A program made the translations under genes and the position numbers. A model generated the notes under the pieces. It did not search any database, was not told where the DNA came from, and saw only the letters and a program-made list of their open reading frames with translations. Source: an uncultured Oscillospiraceae bacterium (lineage in GTDB: Bacteria > Bacillota > Clostridia > Oscillospirales > Oscillospiraceae). Taken from it: a stretch of DNA of 64,000 bases. Each line of letters begins with the position of its first letter. The stretch's first letter is position 1. The DNA lies in contig CAKTXA010000006.1 of NCBI GenBank assembly GCA_934631005.1, forward strand, positions 27,045 to 91,044. The letters are read 5' to 3'. Below, piece after piece: positions 45,385 to 54,982 of the stretch.

Positions 45385-48207
45385 ATGCAAGAGTCGATCC
45401 GCATTCAGGGTGCGCGGGTGAACAATTTGAAAAATATCTCGCTGGAGATCCCGCGGGATAAGCTCGTGGTGCTCACGGGGCTGTCCGGGTCGGGCAAGTC
45501 CTCGCTGGCGTTCGACACGATCTACGCCGAGGGCCAGCGGCGGTATGTGGAGTCGCTGTCGAGCTATGCGCGGATGTTCCTCGGGCAGATGGACAAGCCC
45601 GATGTCGACGCCATCGACGGCCTGTCCCCCGCCATCTCCATCGACCAGAAAACGACCAGCAAGAACCCCCGCTCCACCGTGGGCACCGTCACGGAAATTT
45701 ACGACTACCTGCGCCTTCTCTGGGCGCGCGTCGGCATCCCGCACTGCCCCAAATGCGGCAAGCCCATCCAGCGCCAGAGCGTCGACCAGATCGTCGACCA
45801 GATCCTCCAGCTGCCGGAAAAAACGCGCTTTCAGATCCTCGCCCCCGTCGTGCGCGGCAAAAAGGGCGAGCACCAGAAGGTGTTTGACGACGCCCGCCGC
45901 GGCGGCTACGCGCGCGTGCGCGTGGACGGGAGCCTGTATGACCTGACCGAGACCATCCAGCTCGACAAAAACAAAAAGCACTACATCGACGTCGTCATCG
46001 ACCGTCTGGTGATGAAGCCCGACCTCTCCCGCCGCCTGACCGACTCGGTCGAGACGGCGCTGGGGCTGGCGGGCGGTCTGGTCGCGGTGGACCTTGTGGA
46101 CGAGGACCGCGAGCTGTCGTTCTCCCAGAACTACGCCTGCGAGGACTGCGGCGTGAGTATGCCGGAGCTGAGCCCGCGGATGTTCTCGTTCAATAACCCC
46201 TTCGGCGCGTGCCCCATCTGCACGGGCCTTGGCACGCGGCTGGAGGCCGACCCCGAGCTCATCATCCCCGACCCGTCCAAGTCCATCCTGCAGGGCGCCA
46301 TTCAGGCGTCGGGCTTCAATAACGTCCGCGACGACTCCATTTCGCGGATGTACTTTGACGCGCTGGCAAAAAAATATCACTTCTCGCTCACCGAGCCGTT
46401 CTCGTCCCTGCCGCAGGCCGCGAAGGACGCCATCCTCTACGGCACCGGCACGGAAAAGCTCACCATCTACTATGAGCGCGCGAGCGGCCGCGGCACGCTG
46501 GAGCGCCCGTTTGAGGGCGTGCTCAACAACATCAGCCGCCGCTTTTCCGAAACGCAGTCCGAGGCCATGCAGAAGGAGCTGGAGGAGTGCATGTCCGCCC
46601 GCCCCTGCCCCAGGTGCCGCGGGCGGCGGCTGGGCGAGCTGGCGCTGGCCGTGACCGTGGGCGGCATGGGCATCATGGACTTCTGCGCCCTGCCCATCTC
46701 CGACGCGCTGCGCTTTGTGGACGAGCTGAAGCTGGAGGGCTCCGCCGCCGTCATCGCGTCGCAGATCCTGCGCGAGCTGCACGCGCGGCTCGGCTTTTTG
46801 AAGGCGGTGGGGCTGGACTATCTCACGCTCTCGCGCGCGGCGGCCACGCTCTCCGGCGGCGAGAGCCAGCGCATCCGGCTGGCCACGCAGATCGGCTCAA
46901 GCCTCATGGGCGTTCTCTACATCCTTGACGAGCCGTCCATCGGCCTGCACCAGCGCGATAACGACAAGCTGCTCGCCACGCTCCGCCAGCTGCGCGATCT
47001 CGGCAACTCCGTGCTCGTCGTCGAGCACGACGAGGACACCATGCGCGCCGCCGATTTCATCGTGGACATCGGCCCCGGCGCGGGCGTGCACGGCGGCGAG
47101 GTCGTGGCCGCGGGAACGGTGGAGGACATCATGGCCTGCCCGCGCTCGGTCACGGGGCAGTACCTCTCGGGCGCGAAAAAGATCCCCGTCCCGGCGCAGC
47201 GCCGCGCGGGGAACGGCAAATTCCTCACTGTGCGCGGCGCGGCGGAAAACAACCTGCGCCACATCGACGTCTCCATCCCGCTCGGCACGTTCACGTGCGT
47301 CACGGGCGTGTCCGGCTCGGGAAAATCGAGCCTTGTGAACGAAATCCTCTACAAAAAGCTCGCCGCGTCCCTCAACCGCGCGCGCGTGCGCCCGGGAAAA
47401 TTTGACGCGATCGAGGGTCTGGACGCGCTCGACAAGGTCGTGGGCATCGACCAGAGCCCCATCGGCCGGACAGCCCGCTCCAACCCCGCCACCTACACGG
47501 GCGTGTTCAACGACATCCGCGATCTGTTTGCCTCCACCGCCGACGCCCGCGCGCGGGGCTACGGCCCCGGCCGCTTCTCGTTTAACGTCAAGGGCGGCCG
47601 GTGCGAGGCCTGCTGCGGCGACGGTTTGGTGAAGATCGAGATGCACTTTTTGTCCGACGTGTACGTCCCCTGCGAGGTCTGCGGCGGCAAGCGCTACAAC
47701 CGCGAAACGCTCGACGTCCTCTACAAGGGCAAAAGCATCGCGGATGTGCTGGACATGACCGCCGAGGAAGCGCTCTCGTTCTTCGAGAACCTGCCGAAGA
47801 TCCGGCAGAAGATCCAGACGCTCGTGGACGTGGGTCTCGGCTATATCAAGCTCGGCCAGAGCTCCACCACGCTCTCCGGCGGCGAAGCGCAGCGCGTGAA
47901 GCTCGCCACCGAGCTCTCCCGCCGCGCCACCGGCCGCACCATCTATATCCTCGACGAGCCGACCACGGGCCTGCACATCGCGGATGTGCACCGGCTCATC
48001 GACGTTTTGCAGCTGCTGGTGAGCAGCGGCAACACCGTGCTCGTCATCGAGCACAATCTCGACGTCATCAAGGTCGCCGATCACCTCATCGACCTCGGCC
48101 CCGAGGGCGGTGCGGGCGGCGGCACGCTGGTGTGCGCCGGGACGCCCGAGCAGATCGCCGCCTGCCCGGCGAGCTACACGGGCCAGTATCTCAAACGATT
48201 GCTGTAA
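45385..48207 (+). CDS. uvrA: Excinuclease ABC subunit A
   Basis: Damage-recognition ATPase of nucleotide excision repair, loads UvrB. 940 aa, standard length, from the ATG at 45385 with AAGGTGG upstream; the frame upstream lies in repeat D. First Walker A GLSGSGKSSLAFDTIYAEGQ near residue 32, a CPKC zinc module near 120, signature TLSGGESQRIRLATQIGSSL near 487, second Walker A GVSGSGKSSLVNEIL near 641, zinc module CEACCGDG ... CEVCGG near 740-770, and second signature TLSGGEAQRVKLATELS near 830. Followed closely by radC. Confidence 0.97.
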   Translation: MQESIRIQGARVNNLKNISLEIPRDKLVVLTGLSGSGKSSLAFDTIYAEGQRRYVESLSSYARMFLGQMDKPDVDAIDGLSPAISIDQKTTSKNPRSTVGTVTEIYDYLRLLWARVGIPHCPKCGKPIQRQSVDQIVDQILQLPEKTRFQILAPVVRGKKGEHQKVFDDARRGGYARVRVDGSLYDLTETIQLDKNKKHYIDVVIDRLVMKPDLSRRLTDSVETALGLAGGLVAVDLVDEDRELSFSQNYACEDCGVSMPELSPRMFSFNNPFGACPICTGLGTRLEADPELIIPDPSKSILQGAIQASGFNNVRDDSISRMYFDALAKKYHFSLTEPFSSLPQAAKDAILYGTGTEKLTIYYERASGRGTLERPFEGVLNNISRRFSETQSEAMQKELEECMSARPCPRCRGRRLGELALAVTVGGMGIMDFCALPISDALRFVDELKLEGSAAVIASQILRELHARLGFLKAVGLDYLTLSRAAATLSGGESQRIRLATQIGSSLMGVLYILDEPSIGLHQRDNDKLLATLRQLRDLGNSVLVVEHDEDTMRAADFIVDIGPGAGVHGGEVVAAGTVEDIMACPRSVTGQYLSGAKKIPVPAQRRAGNGKFLTVRGAAENNLRHIDVSIPLGTFTCVTGVSGSGKSSLVNEILYKKLAASLNRARVRPGKFDAIEGLDALDKVVGIDQSPIGRTARSNPATYTGVFNDIRDLFASTADARARGYGPGRFSFNVKGGRCEACCGDGLVKIEMHFLSDVYVPCEVCGGKRYNRETLDVLYKGKSIADVLDMTAEEALSFFENLPKIRQKIQTLVDVGLGYIKLGQSSTTLSGGEAQRVKLATELSRRATGRTIYILDEPTTGLHIADVHRLIDVLQLLVSSGNTVLVIEHNLDVIKVADHLIDLGPEGGAGGGTLVCAGTPEQIAACPASYTGQYLKRLL

Positions 48208-48235
48208 GCTGAGAAGGTAAGAAGGAGGGCGCACG

Positions 48236-48916
48236 ATGGTCATACACGAAGGGCACCGCGCGCGGATGCGGCAGCAGATCGAGCTGTTCGGGCTCGACAG
48301 CCTGTCCGACGTGCAATTTCTGGAGGTCGCGCTGTATCAGGTCATCCCCCGCGGCGATACCAACGAGCTGGCGCACCGGCTGCTCACGCAGTTCGGCTCG
48401 CTCTCCGGCGTGCTGGAGGCATCCAGAACGGCGCTTCTGGAGGTCGAGGGCGTCGGCGCGCGCACGGCGGACTTTCTGCAGCTGTTTCTGCAGATGGAGC
48501 GGCGGCATATGATCTGCCGTGCCGGGCAGGACCTCATCCTCGACAGCACCGACAAGTGCGGCCGCTACCTGCTGCCGTATTTTCTCGGCGAGCACGAGGA
48601 GGTCGTGTGGCTTTTGTGTCTGGACGGCAAGTGCAAAATGCTCGACTGCCGCCTGATCCACCGCGGCGCGGTCAACACCGCCGGCATCTCGGTGCGCAAG
48701 ATCGTTAAAACGGCGCTCGACCACAACGCCACGTCCGTGGTAGTGGCGCACAACCACCCCAGCGGCATCGCCCTCGCCAGCCGCGAGGACCGCGAGACCA
48801 CCCGCTGCCTCCAAACGGCTCTCCAGTCCGTCGGCGTCACCCTCGCCGACCACCTCATCATCGCCGACGGCGACTACATCTCCATGGCCACCGACGGCTC
48901 CATGGAAAAAGAATAA
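48236..48916 (+). CDS. radC: RadC-family JAB-domain protein
   Basis: Protein of 226 aa with an N-terminal helix-hairpin-helix (VEGVGARTADFLQLF near 67) and a C-terminal JAMM/MPN metal domain VVAHNHPSGIALASREDRET (His-x-His ... Ser ... Asp, near 178). The family is widespread; despite its name its role in repair is unproven. AAGGAGGG lies before the ATG at 48236, 28 nt after uvrA, so it is probably co-transcribed with uvrA. Confidence 0.9.
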   Translation: MVIHEGHRARMRQQIELFGLDSLSDVQFLEVALYQVIPRGDTNELAHRLLTQFGSLSGVLEASRTALLEVEGVGARTADFLQLFLQMERRHMICRAGQDLILDSTDKCGRYLLPYFLGEHEEVVWLLCLDGKCKMLDCRLIHRGAVNTAGISVRKIVKTALDHNATSVVVAHNHPSGIALASREDRETTRCLQTALQSVGVTLADHLIIADGDYISMATDGSMEKE

Positions 48917-48927
48917 GCCGCCGCCCT

Positions 48928-49030
48928 AACTATTCATCATTCAATATTCATTCTTCATCATTCATTGCATGGGGTTAATGAATAATGAAGGATGAAGGAT
49001 GAAGGATGAAAAATGAAGAATGTTTCATTC
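48928..49030. repeat. AT-rich short tandem and inverted repeats
   Basis: Runs of TTCATCATTCAATATTCATT and tandem AAGGATG units (three in a row) that are partly inverted copies of each other. They abut mosaic repeat E on its left; similar ATGAATA runs flank repeats F and G. Confidence 0.7.
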
Positions 49031-49033
49031 TTA

Positions 49034-49410
49034 GTCGTAACGTAGGGGAGGAGCTTGCCCCTCCCGCAAGTGGGCAGCTGCGGCTTTTGCACGTAGCGGC
49101 AGGGCGGTGCGCACCCCTTGCCTTCCCCTCGGGGCCGATTCCCCCTATCAGGGGGAAATGTCCCGAAGGGACAAAGAGGGTAGGGACAGGTGCCCCCGAA
49201 GGGGGCGGATGAGGGCCGGGGAGCACTTATGGATAGCTTAGCATGCTCATCAAAACGTAACTGCTCCTCGGCCCTCATCAGTCTGCTCCGCTGGCGCTCC
49301 GCAGACAGCTTCCCCCAGGGGAAGCCAAGGGGTGCCTACAATTCGCCGCTGCGTCGGGGATTCGGCAGCCGGTGCTTACTTTTTCACTATTCACTATTCA
49401 CTTTTACTTC
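49034..49410. repeat. Mosaic palindromic repeat E
   Basis: Lies between radC and uvrB. Left end GTCGTAACGTAGGGG, beta arm CAAGTGGGCAGCTGCGG, core with the 52-bp module, CCCCCGAAGGGGG, central GAGCACTTATGG ... CGTAACTGCTC palindrome, CTTCCCCCAGGGGAAG, right alpha arm TTCGCCGCTGCGTCGGGG and AT-rich tail. Confidence 0.85.
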
Positions 49411-49442
49411 GCGCGCCCGCGGGTGCGCCTGGAGGTGTTTTT

Positions 49443-51413
49443 ATGGACTTCAAACTCGTTTCCGACTACCGTCCCACCGGCGATCAGCCGCAGGCGATCG
49501 AGAAGCTGACAAACGGCGTGCGGCTTGGTATGAGCGATCAGGTGCTGCTCGGCGTCACCGGCTCGGGCAAGACGTTCACCATGGCGAACATCATCGCGAA
49601 TCTCAACCGCCCCACGCTCGTGCTGGCGCACAACAAGACGCTGGCGGCGCAGCTTTGCTCGGAATTCCGCGAATTTTTCCCGGAAAACGCCGTGGAATAC
49701 TTCGTCTCGTACTACGATTACTACCAGCCCGAGGCCTACATCGCCCACACCGACACCTACATCGAAAAGGACTCCGCCATCAACGACGAGATCGAGCGTC
49801 TGCGCCACAGCGCCACGTCGTCGCTCGCCGAGCGGCGGGATGTGATCGTCGTGTCCTCCGTGTCGTGCATCTACGGCCTCGGCGACCCGATCGACTATAA
49901 AAACATGGTCGTGTCGCTGCGCCCGGGGCAGGAGCAGGAGCGCGACGCCCTCATGCGCCGCCTCACCGACATCCGCTATGAGCGCAACGACATCAGCTTC
50001 ACCCGCAACACCTTCCGTGTCCGCGGCGACACGCTGGAGGTCTACCCTGCCTACTGGCAGGGCAAGGCCATCCGCGTGGAGTTCTTCGGCGACGAGATCG
50101 AGCGCATCAGCCAGATCAACGCCGTCACCGGTATGCCCGAGCGCGTTCTGAACCATGTGGCCATCTACCCCGCGTCGCATTACGTCGCGTCGAAGGAAAA
50201 AATGGCCCGCGCCATGCACGATATTGAGGACGAGATGCTCGAGCGCGTCAAATTTTTTGAGGAGCACGACAAGCTGCTCGAGGCCCAGCGCATCCGCCAG
50301 CGCACGCAGTATGACCTTGAAATGCTCTCCGAGATCGGCTTCTGCACCGGCATCGAGAACTACTCCCGCGTCATCGCCGGGCGCGCCCCCGGCACGCCGC
50401 CGACGACGCTGCTGGACTATTTCCCCGACGATTTTCTCCTGTTCGTGGACGAGAGCCACGTGACGCTGCCGCAGGTGCGCGCGATGTATAACGGCGATCA
50501 CGCCCGCAAGCAGAGTCTGGTCGACTACGGCTTCCGCCTGCCGTCAGCCTACGATAACCGCCCGCTCAAATTCGACGAATTTGAGCAGCGCATCCATCAG
50601 GCCATCTACGTCTCCGCCACCCCGGCGGAGTATGAGCTCTCCCGCGCCGGGCAGGTGGCCGAGCAGGTCATCCGCCCCACGGGGCTTTTAGACCCCGAGG
50701 TCTTTGTCCGCCCCATCGAGGGGCAGATCGACGATCTCATCGGCGAGATCAACGCCACCACCGCCAAGGGCGAGCGCACGCTCGTCACCACGCTCACGAA
50801 AAAAATGGCCGAGGACCTCACGTCGTACCTCCAGACGAACGGCGTGCGCGTGCGCTATATGCACTCCGACATCGGCGCGATGGAGCGCATGGAGATCATC
50901 CGCGACCTGCGCATGGCAAAATTCGACGTGCTCGTCGGCATCAACCTCCTGCGCGAGGGGCTCGACCTGCCCGAGGTATCGCTCATCGCCATTCTGGACG
51001 CCGATAAGGAGGGCTTCCTCCGCTCGGAGACGAGCCTGATCCAGACCATCGGCCGCGCCGCGCGCAACGCCGGCGGCCGCGTCATCCTCTACGCCGACAG
51101 GATCACCCCCGCCATGCGCGCCGCTATGGACGAAACGGCACGCCGCCGCGGCATTCAGGACGCGTACAACAAGGCCCACGGCATCGTGCCGAAAACGATC
51201 GTCAAATCCGTCCGCGACCTCATCGAGATCTCCGCCTCCCCCGAGCCCGCCGCCAGGGGCAAGCACGGCGTGAAGCTCACCCGTCAGGAGCGCGACCGCG
51301 AGATCGAGAAGCTCGAACGCAAGATGAAGGAAGCCGCCAGGATGATGGAATTCGAATACGCCGCCGTCCTCCGCGACGAACTCATCCGCCTGCGGGGAGA
51401 GAATACAAAGTAA
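49443..51413 (+). CDS. uvrB: Excinuclease ABC subunit B
   Basis: DNA helicase-like subunit of nucleotide excision repair that verifies damage and recruits UvrC. 656 aa from the ATG at 49443 with GGAGGTG upstream. Walker A GVTGSGKTFTMANI near residue 36, beta-hairpin YYDYYQPEAYI near 93, Walker B FVDESH near 336, helicase motif V/VI VGINLLREGLDLPEVSL and QTIGRAARN near 540, and the C-terminal UVR coiled segment KLERKMKEAARMMEFEYAAV near 625. Confidence 0.97.
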   Translation: MDFKLVSDYRPTGDQPQAIEKLTNGVRLGMSDQVLLGVTGSGKTFTMANIIANLNRPTLVLAHNKTLAAQLCSEFREFFPENAVEYFVSYYDYYQPEAYIAHTDTYIEKDSAINDEIERLRHSATSSLAERRDVIVVSSVSCIYGLGDPIDYKNMVVSLRPGQEQERDALMRRLTDIRYERNDISFTRNTFRVRGDTLEVYPAYWQGKAIRVEFFGDEIERISQINAVTGMPERVLNHVAIYPASHYVASKEKMARAMHDIEDEMLERVKFFEEHDKLLEAQRIRQRTQYDLEMLSEIGFCTGIENYSRVIAGRAPGTPPTTLLDYFPDDFLLFVDESHVTLPQVRAMYNGDHARKQSLVDYGFRLPSAYDNRPLKFDEFEQRIHQAIYVSATPAEYELSRAGQVAEQVIRPTGLLDPEVFVRPIEGQIDDLIGEINATTAKGERTLVTTLTKKMAEDLTSYLQTNGVRVRYMHSDIGAMERMEIIRDLRMAKFDVLVGINLLREGLDLPEVSLIAILDADKEGFLRSETSLIQTIGRAARNAGGRVILYADRITPAMRAAMDETARRRGIQDAYNKAHGIVPKTIVKSVRDLIEISASPEPAARGKHGVKLTRQERDREIEKLERKMKEAARMMEFEYAAVLRDELIRLRGENTK

Positions 51414-51423
51414 CGCCCGCCCA

Positions 51424-51753
51424 CCGTATCCTTGACGCAGGAACGAAACAGCAGGCACTCCATACCTTCCCCTCGGGGAAGGTGCCCCCGAAGGGGGCGG
51501 ATGAGGGCCGGGGAGCATTTACGGTTTGCTTTGCAGTTGTTCCAAAACGTAACTGCTCCCCGACCCTCATCAGTCTGCGGAGCTAGCGCTCCGCAGCCAG
51601 CTTCCCCCAGGGGAAGCCAAGGGACTTCTGCAAATCGGCACTGCCCAAAAAGAACGGTGGCGCGTACCAACGGGAGGGACAAGCCCCTCCCCTACGTTAC
51701 GACTAAGAATGGAGCATTATTCATTCTTCATCATTCACCATTCATTATTCATT
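51424..51753. repeat. Mosaic palindromic repeat F with AT-rich tail
   Basis: In the convergent gap uvrB-galE. Degenerate alpha arm (CCTTGACGCAGGAACGAAA), core without the 52-bp module (CTTCCCCTCGGGGAAG then CCCCCGAAGGGGG), central palindrome, CTTCCCCCAGGGGAAG, gamma arm AATCGGCACTGCC, right end CCCCTACGTTACGAC, then a TTCATTATTCATT tail. Confidence 0.83.
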
Positions 51754-51760
51754 AAACGTA

Positions 51761-51791
51761 AAAGCGCCCTCCCAAATTGGGAGGGCGCTTT
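51761..51791. terminator. Bidirectional terminator, uvrB / galE
   Basis: AAAGCGCCCTCCC-AAATT-GGGAGGGCGCTTT with flanking A and T runs. Confidence 0.9.
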
Positions 51792-51805
51792 TTCTGCGCT
51801 ATAGC

Positions 51806-52819
51806 TTACTCACCATACCCCATCGGATTCTTTTTCTGCCAGTTCCACGAATCGCGGCACATTTCCTCCAGGCCGCGTTTGGCCTGCCAGCCGAGGACCT
51901 CTTTGGCCTTTTCGCACGCGGCGTAGACTGTGGCGAGGTCGCCGGCGCGGCGGGGGCCGATGACGTAGGGGACCTTCACGCCGTTCACGCGGACGAACGT
52001 GTGCACCATGTCCAGCACGCTGTAGCCATGGCCCGTGCCGAGGTTAAAGGCCTCGCAGCCCGTGTGTGCCTCGGCATACTCCAGCGCGCAGCGATGGCCC
52101 TCGGCCAGGTCGCACACGTGGATATAATCGCGCACGCCCGTGCCGTCCGGCGTGGGATAGTCGTTTCCGAACACGGTCAGCTGTTCGCGCCGCCCGCTCG
52201 CCACCTGCGTGATGTAGGGCATGAGATTGTTCGGGATGCCGCGCGGATCCTCGCCGATGCGGCCCGACTCATGCGCCCCGATGGGGTTAAAGTACCGCAG
52301 CAGCACGACCGACAGCGTCTCGTCGGCGCGCGCGGCGTCCATCAGAATTTTTTCGATCATAAACTTCGTCCAGCCGTAGGGGTTGGAGCACCCGCCGGTC
52401 GGCGCGCTTTCGGTGAGCGGCGCGGGCTGGTCGCCGTAGACCGTGGCCGACGAGCTGAACACGAACTGGCGGCAGCCGAACTCGCGCATGACCTCCAGCA
52501 CCGTGAGCGCGGAGTCGAGGTTGTTGCGGTAGTATTCCAGCGGCTTCTGCACCGATTCGCCCACGGCCTTAAGCCCCGCGAAGTGCACCACCGCGCGAAT
52601 GTCGTGCGCGCGGAAAATATTCCGCACCGCCTCCCTGTCGCATACGTCCGCCTCCACGCACACGGGCGTTTTGCCGGTGATCTCGCCGATACGCCCGACC
52701 ACCTTGGGCGAGGAATTGCTGAAATTATCCGCCAGCACTACGTCGTACCCCGCCTGCAGCAGGCAGACGGCCGTGTGGCTGCCGATGAACCCGGCGCCGC
52801 CGGTCAGAAGGATGGCCAT
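51806..52819 (-). CDS. galE: UDP-glucose 4-epimerase
   Basis: Interconverts UDP-glucose and UDP-galactose with bound NAD. 337 aa from the ATG at 52819 (GGAGGTAC upstream). Rossmann TGGAGFIGSHTAV at residues 6-18, FSSSATVYGD with the catalytic Ser near 123, YGWTK (YxxxK) near 149, RYFNPIGAHESGRIGEDP near 177, TPDGTGVRDYIHVCDLA near 228, and NLGTGHGYSVLD near 263. Single gene. Confidence 0.96.
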   Translation of the reverse strand: MAILLTGGAGFIGSHTAVCLLQAGYDVVLADNFSNSSPKVVGRIGEITGKTPVCVEADVCDREAVRNIFRAHDIRAVVHFAGLKAVGESVQKPLEYYRNNLDSALTVLEVMREFGCRQFVFSSSATVYGDQPAPLTESAPTGGCSNPYGWTKFMIEKILMDAARADETLSVVLLRYFNPIGAHESGRIGEDPRGIPNNLMPYITQVASGRREQLTVFGNDYPTPDGTGVRDYIHVCDLAEGHRCALEYAEAHTGCEAFNLGTGHGYSVLDMVHTFVRVNGVKVPYVIGPRRAGDLATVYAACEKAKEVLGWQAKRGLEEMCRDSWNWQKKNPMGYGE

Positions 52820-52850
52820 AGAAAGTACCTCCGTTTTGAATGTCGACCAC

Positions 52851-52879
52851 AGTATAGCACCCCGCCCGCCCCGCGTCAA
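52851..52879 (-). promoter_or_regulatory. Promoter of galE
   Basis: TTGACG (52879-52874), a 17-bp spacer and TATACT (52856-52851). Confidence 0.75.
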
Positions 52880-52922
52880 TCGTCTCCGCACGCCTGCGTC
52901 GATCCTCTCTGCGCGGCGGGGC

Positions 52923-52951
52923 TTGCAGGGCGGCGGGATTTGCTGTATAAT
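52923..52951 (+). promoter_or_regulatory. Promoter of the deoD-deoB-cdd operon
   Basis: TTGCAG (52923-52928), a 17-bp spacer and TATAAT (52946-52951), with a leader of about 90 nt. Confidence 0.8.
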
Positions 52952-52972
52952 GCAGTATAGAGTCCCCCGCGG

Positions 52973-53019
52973 GCGGACATTCCGCACCCGCCGGGGCGAA
53001 AACGCAGACATTCCGCACC
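52973..53019 (+). promoter_or_regulatory. Direct repeat in the deoD leader
   Basis: GCGGACATTCCGCACC (52973-52988) and GCAGACATTCCGCACC (53004-53019), 15 of 16 identical, start points 31 bp apart, which is three helical turns. The first copy is also a GCGGA-CAT-TCCGC palindrome. Candidate repressor sites downstream of the start of transcription. Confidence 0.5.
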
Positions 53020-53046
53020 AAATTTATATAAAAGGAGAAACGCATC

Positions 53047-53790
53047 ATGGCAAATTATCCGACTCCGCATATCGGCGCGACCCCCGCTGACTTCGGTCAG
53101 ACCGTTCTCATGCCCGGTGATCCGCTGCGCTCGAAATTCATCGCCGAAAACTTCCTGACGGACGCCAAGCTCATCAACAACGTCCGCGGCGTACAGGGCT
53201 ACACCGGCCTGTATGACGGCGTGCGCGTGAGCGTCATGGCCTCCGGCATGGGCATGCCGTCCATGGGCATCTACTCGTGGGAGCTTTTTAACTTCTTCGA
53301 GGTCGAAAACATCATCCGCATCGGCTCCGCCGGGGCCATGCAGGAGCATATCCACGTGCGCGACATCGTCATCGGTCAGGGCGCCTGCACCGACTCCAAC
53401 TGGATGGGCCAGTATCACCTGCCCGGCACGTTCGCGCCCATCGCCGACTATCATATGCTCGAGACCTGCGTGGATCTCGCCAAAGAGATGGGCGTCCGCT
53501 ACCATGTGGGCAACCTTCTCTCGTCCGACCGGTTCTACGGCGACGACGGCGACCTTCCCAAGCCGCAGATGGCCCCATTCGCGTGGGGCAAGATGGGCGT
53601 GATGGCGGCGGAGATGGAGTCCGGCGCGCTGTACATGAACGCCGCCCGCTGCGGCAAGCACGCGCTGGCCATCTGCACCATCTCCGACCATATCCTCACC
53701 CATGAGGCCTGCTCCGCCGAGGAGCGGCAGAATTCCTTCACGCAGATGATGGAGCTGGCGCTCAAAACGGCCGTCAAGCTCGAAAAGTAA
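53047..53790 (+). CDS. deoD: Purine-nucleoside phosphorylase
   Basis: Cleaves purine (deoxy)nucleosides with phosphate to base and (deoxy)ribose-1-phosphate. 247 aa, hexameric DeoD type. Motifs: MPGDPLRSKFIAENF near residue 20, VMASGMGMPSMGIYSWEL near 62, IRIGSAGAMQ near 90, MAAEMESGALYMNAA near 187, and TISDHILTHE near 210 with the catalytic Asp. AAAGGAG lies 9 nt before the ATG. First gene of the nucleoside-salvage operon. Confidence 0.96.
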   Translation: MANYPTPHIGATPADFGQTVLMPGDPLRSKFIAENFLTDAKLINNVRGVQGYTGLYDGVRVSVMASGMGMPSMGIYSWELFNFFEVENIIRIGSAGAMQEHIHVRDIVIGQGACTDSNWMGQYHLPGTFAPIADYHMLETCVDLAKEMGVRYHVGNLLSSDRFYGDDGDLPKPQMAPFAWGKMGVMAAEMESGALYMNAARCGKHALAICTISDHILTHEACSAEERQNSFTQMMELALKTAVKLEK

Positions 53791-53805
53791 GCGGGAGGGA
53801 GCGCT

Positions 53806-54966
53806 ATGGACCGCATTTTCCTCATCGTTCTCGACTCGTTCGGCGTGGGCGCGGAGCCGGACGCCGCCGATTTCGGCGACGTGGGCGCGAATACGCTGCG
53901 CTCGTGCGCATCGTCGAAGGAATTCGCCATGCCGAACATGATCGCCGCCGGGTTCGGGAACCTGGACGGCGTCGACTTCCTGCCAAAGTCCGAGCATCCC
54001 ACCGCCGCCATCGCGCGGCTGCAGGAGCTCTCCCGCGGGAAGGACACCACCATCGGCCACTGGGAGATCTCGGGCATCGTCTCGCCGCAGCCGCTGCCCA
54101 CCTACCCGCACGGCTTCCCGGAAGAAGTCCTGAGGCCCTTCCGCGAGCAGACCGGCCGGGGCGTCCTGTGTAACCGCCCCTACTCCGGCACCGAGGTCAT
54201 CAAGGACTATGGCAGGCAGCACATCGAAACGGGCGACCTCATCGTCTACACGTCCGCCGACTCCGTGTTCCAGATCGCGGCGCACGAGGACGTCGTGCCG
54301 CCCGAGCAGCTGTATGAATACTGCCGCATCGCGCGGAATATCCTCAAGGGCAAGCACGGCGTGGGCCGCGTCATCGCGCGCCCGTTTAACGGCGACTGGC
54401 CCTATACCCGCACGCCGCGGCGGCATGATTTCTCGCTCGAGCCGCCCAAGGCTACGCTTCTCGACGCCGTCGTCGCCGCCGGGCAGGATATGCTCGCCGT
54501 GGGCAAGATCCACGACATTTTCGCCGGGCGCGGCATGACGGAGTTCTCCTACACCTCGTCCAACGCCGACGGCATGGCCCAGACGCTCGCCGCCGCGAAG
54601 CGCGACTTCCGCGGCCTGTGCTTCACGAATCTCGTCGATTTCGACATGGTCTACGGCCACCGCCGCAACATCGACGGCTACGCGAATGCCCTGCACGAAT
54701 TCGACACGTGGCTGCCGAGCCTGCTCGCGGAGCTGCGTGAGGACGATCTGGTGTTGATCACCGCCGACCACGGCTGCGATCCCGGCTTCCGGCAGCACAC
54801 CGACCACACGCGCGAGTACATCCCGCTCGTCATGTTCGGAAAGTCGATCAAGCCCGTGAACCTCGGCACGCGCGCCGGCTTCTGCGACATCGCCGCCACC
54901 GCGGCGGAGCTGCTGGGCGTGCAGCTGGACACCCCGGGCAAGAGCTTCGCGAGCGATATTCTGTAA
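53806..54966 (+). CDS. deoB: Phosphopentomutase
   Basis: Converts (deoxy)ribose-1-phosphate to the 5-phosphate, following DeoD. 386 aa, alkaline-phosphatase superfamily. N-terminal metal/nucleophile region IFLIVLDSFGVGAEPDA near residue 5, GANTLRSC with the Thr nucleophile region, KDTTIGHWEISGI near 79, LVLITADHGCDPGFRQHTDH near 317 and REYIPLVMFG near 340. GGGAGGGAG precedes the ATG, 15 nt after deoD. Confidence 0.96.
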   Translation: MDRIFLIVLDSFGVGAEPDAADFGDVGANTLRSCASSKEFAMPNMIAAGFGNLDGVDFLPKSEHPTAAIARLQELSRGKDTTIGHWEISGIVSPQPLPTYPHGFPEEVLRPFREQTGRGVLCNRPYSGTEVIKDYGRQHIETGDLIVYTSADSVFQIAAHEDVVPPEQLYEYCRIARNILKGKHGVGRVIARPFNGDWPYTRTPRRHDFSLEPPKATLLDAVVAAGQDMLAVGKIHDIFAGRGMTEFSYTSSNADGMAQTLAAAKRDFRGLCFTNLVDFDMVYGHRRNIDGYANALHEFDTWLPSLLAELREDDLVLITADHGCDPGFRQHTDHTREYIPLVMFGKSIKPVNLGTRAGFCDIAATAAELLGVQLDTPGKSFASDIL

Positions 54967-54982
54967 ATCAGGAGGGACAGCC

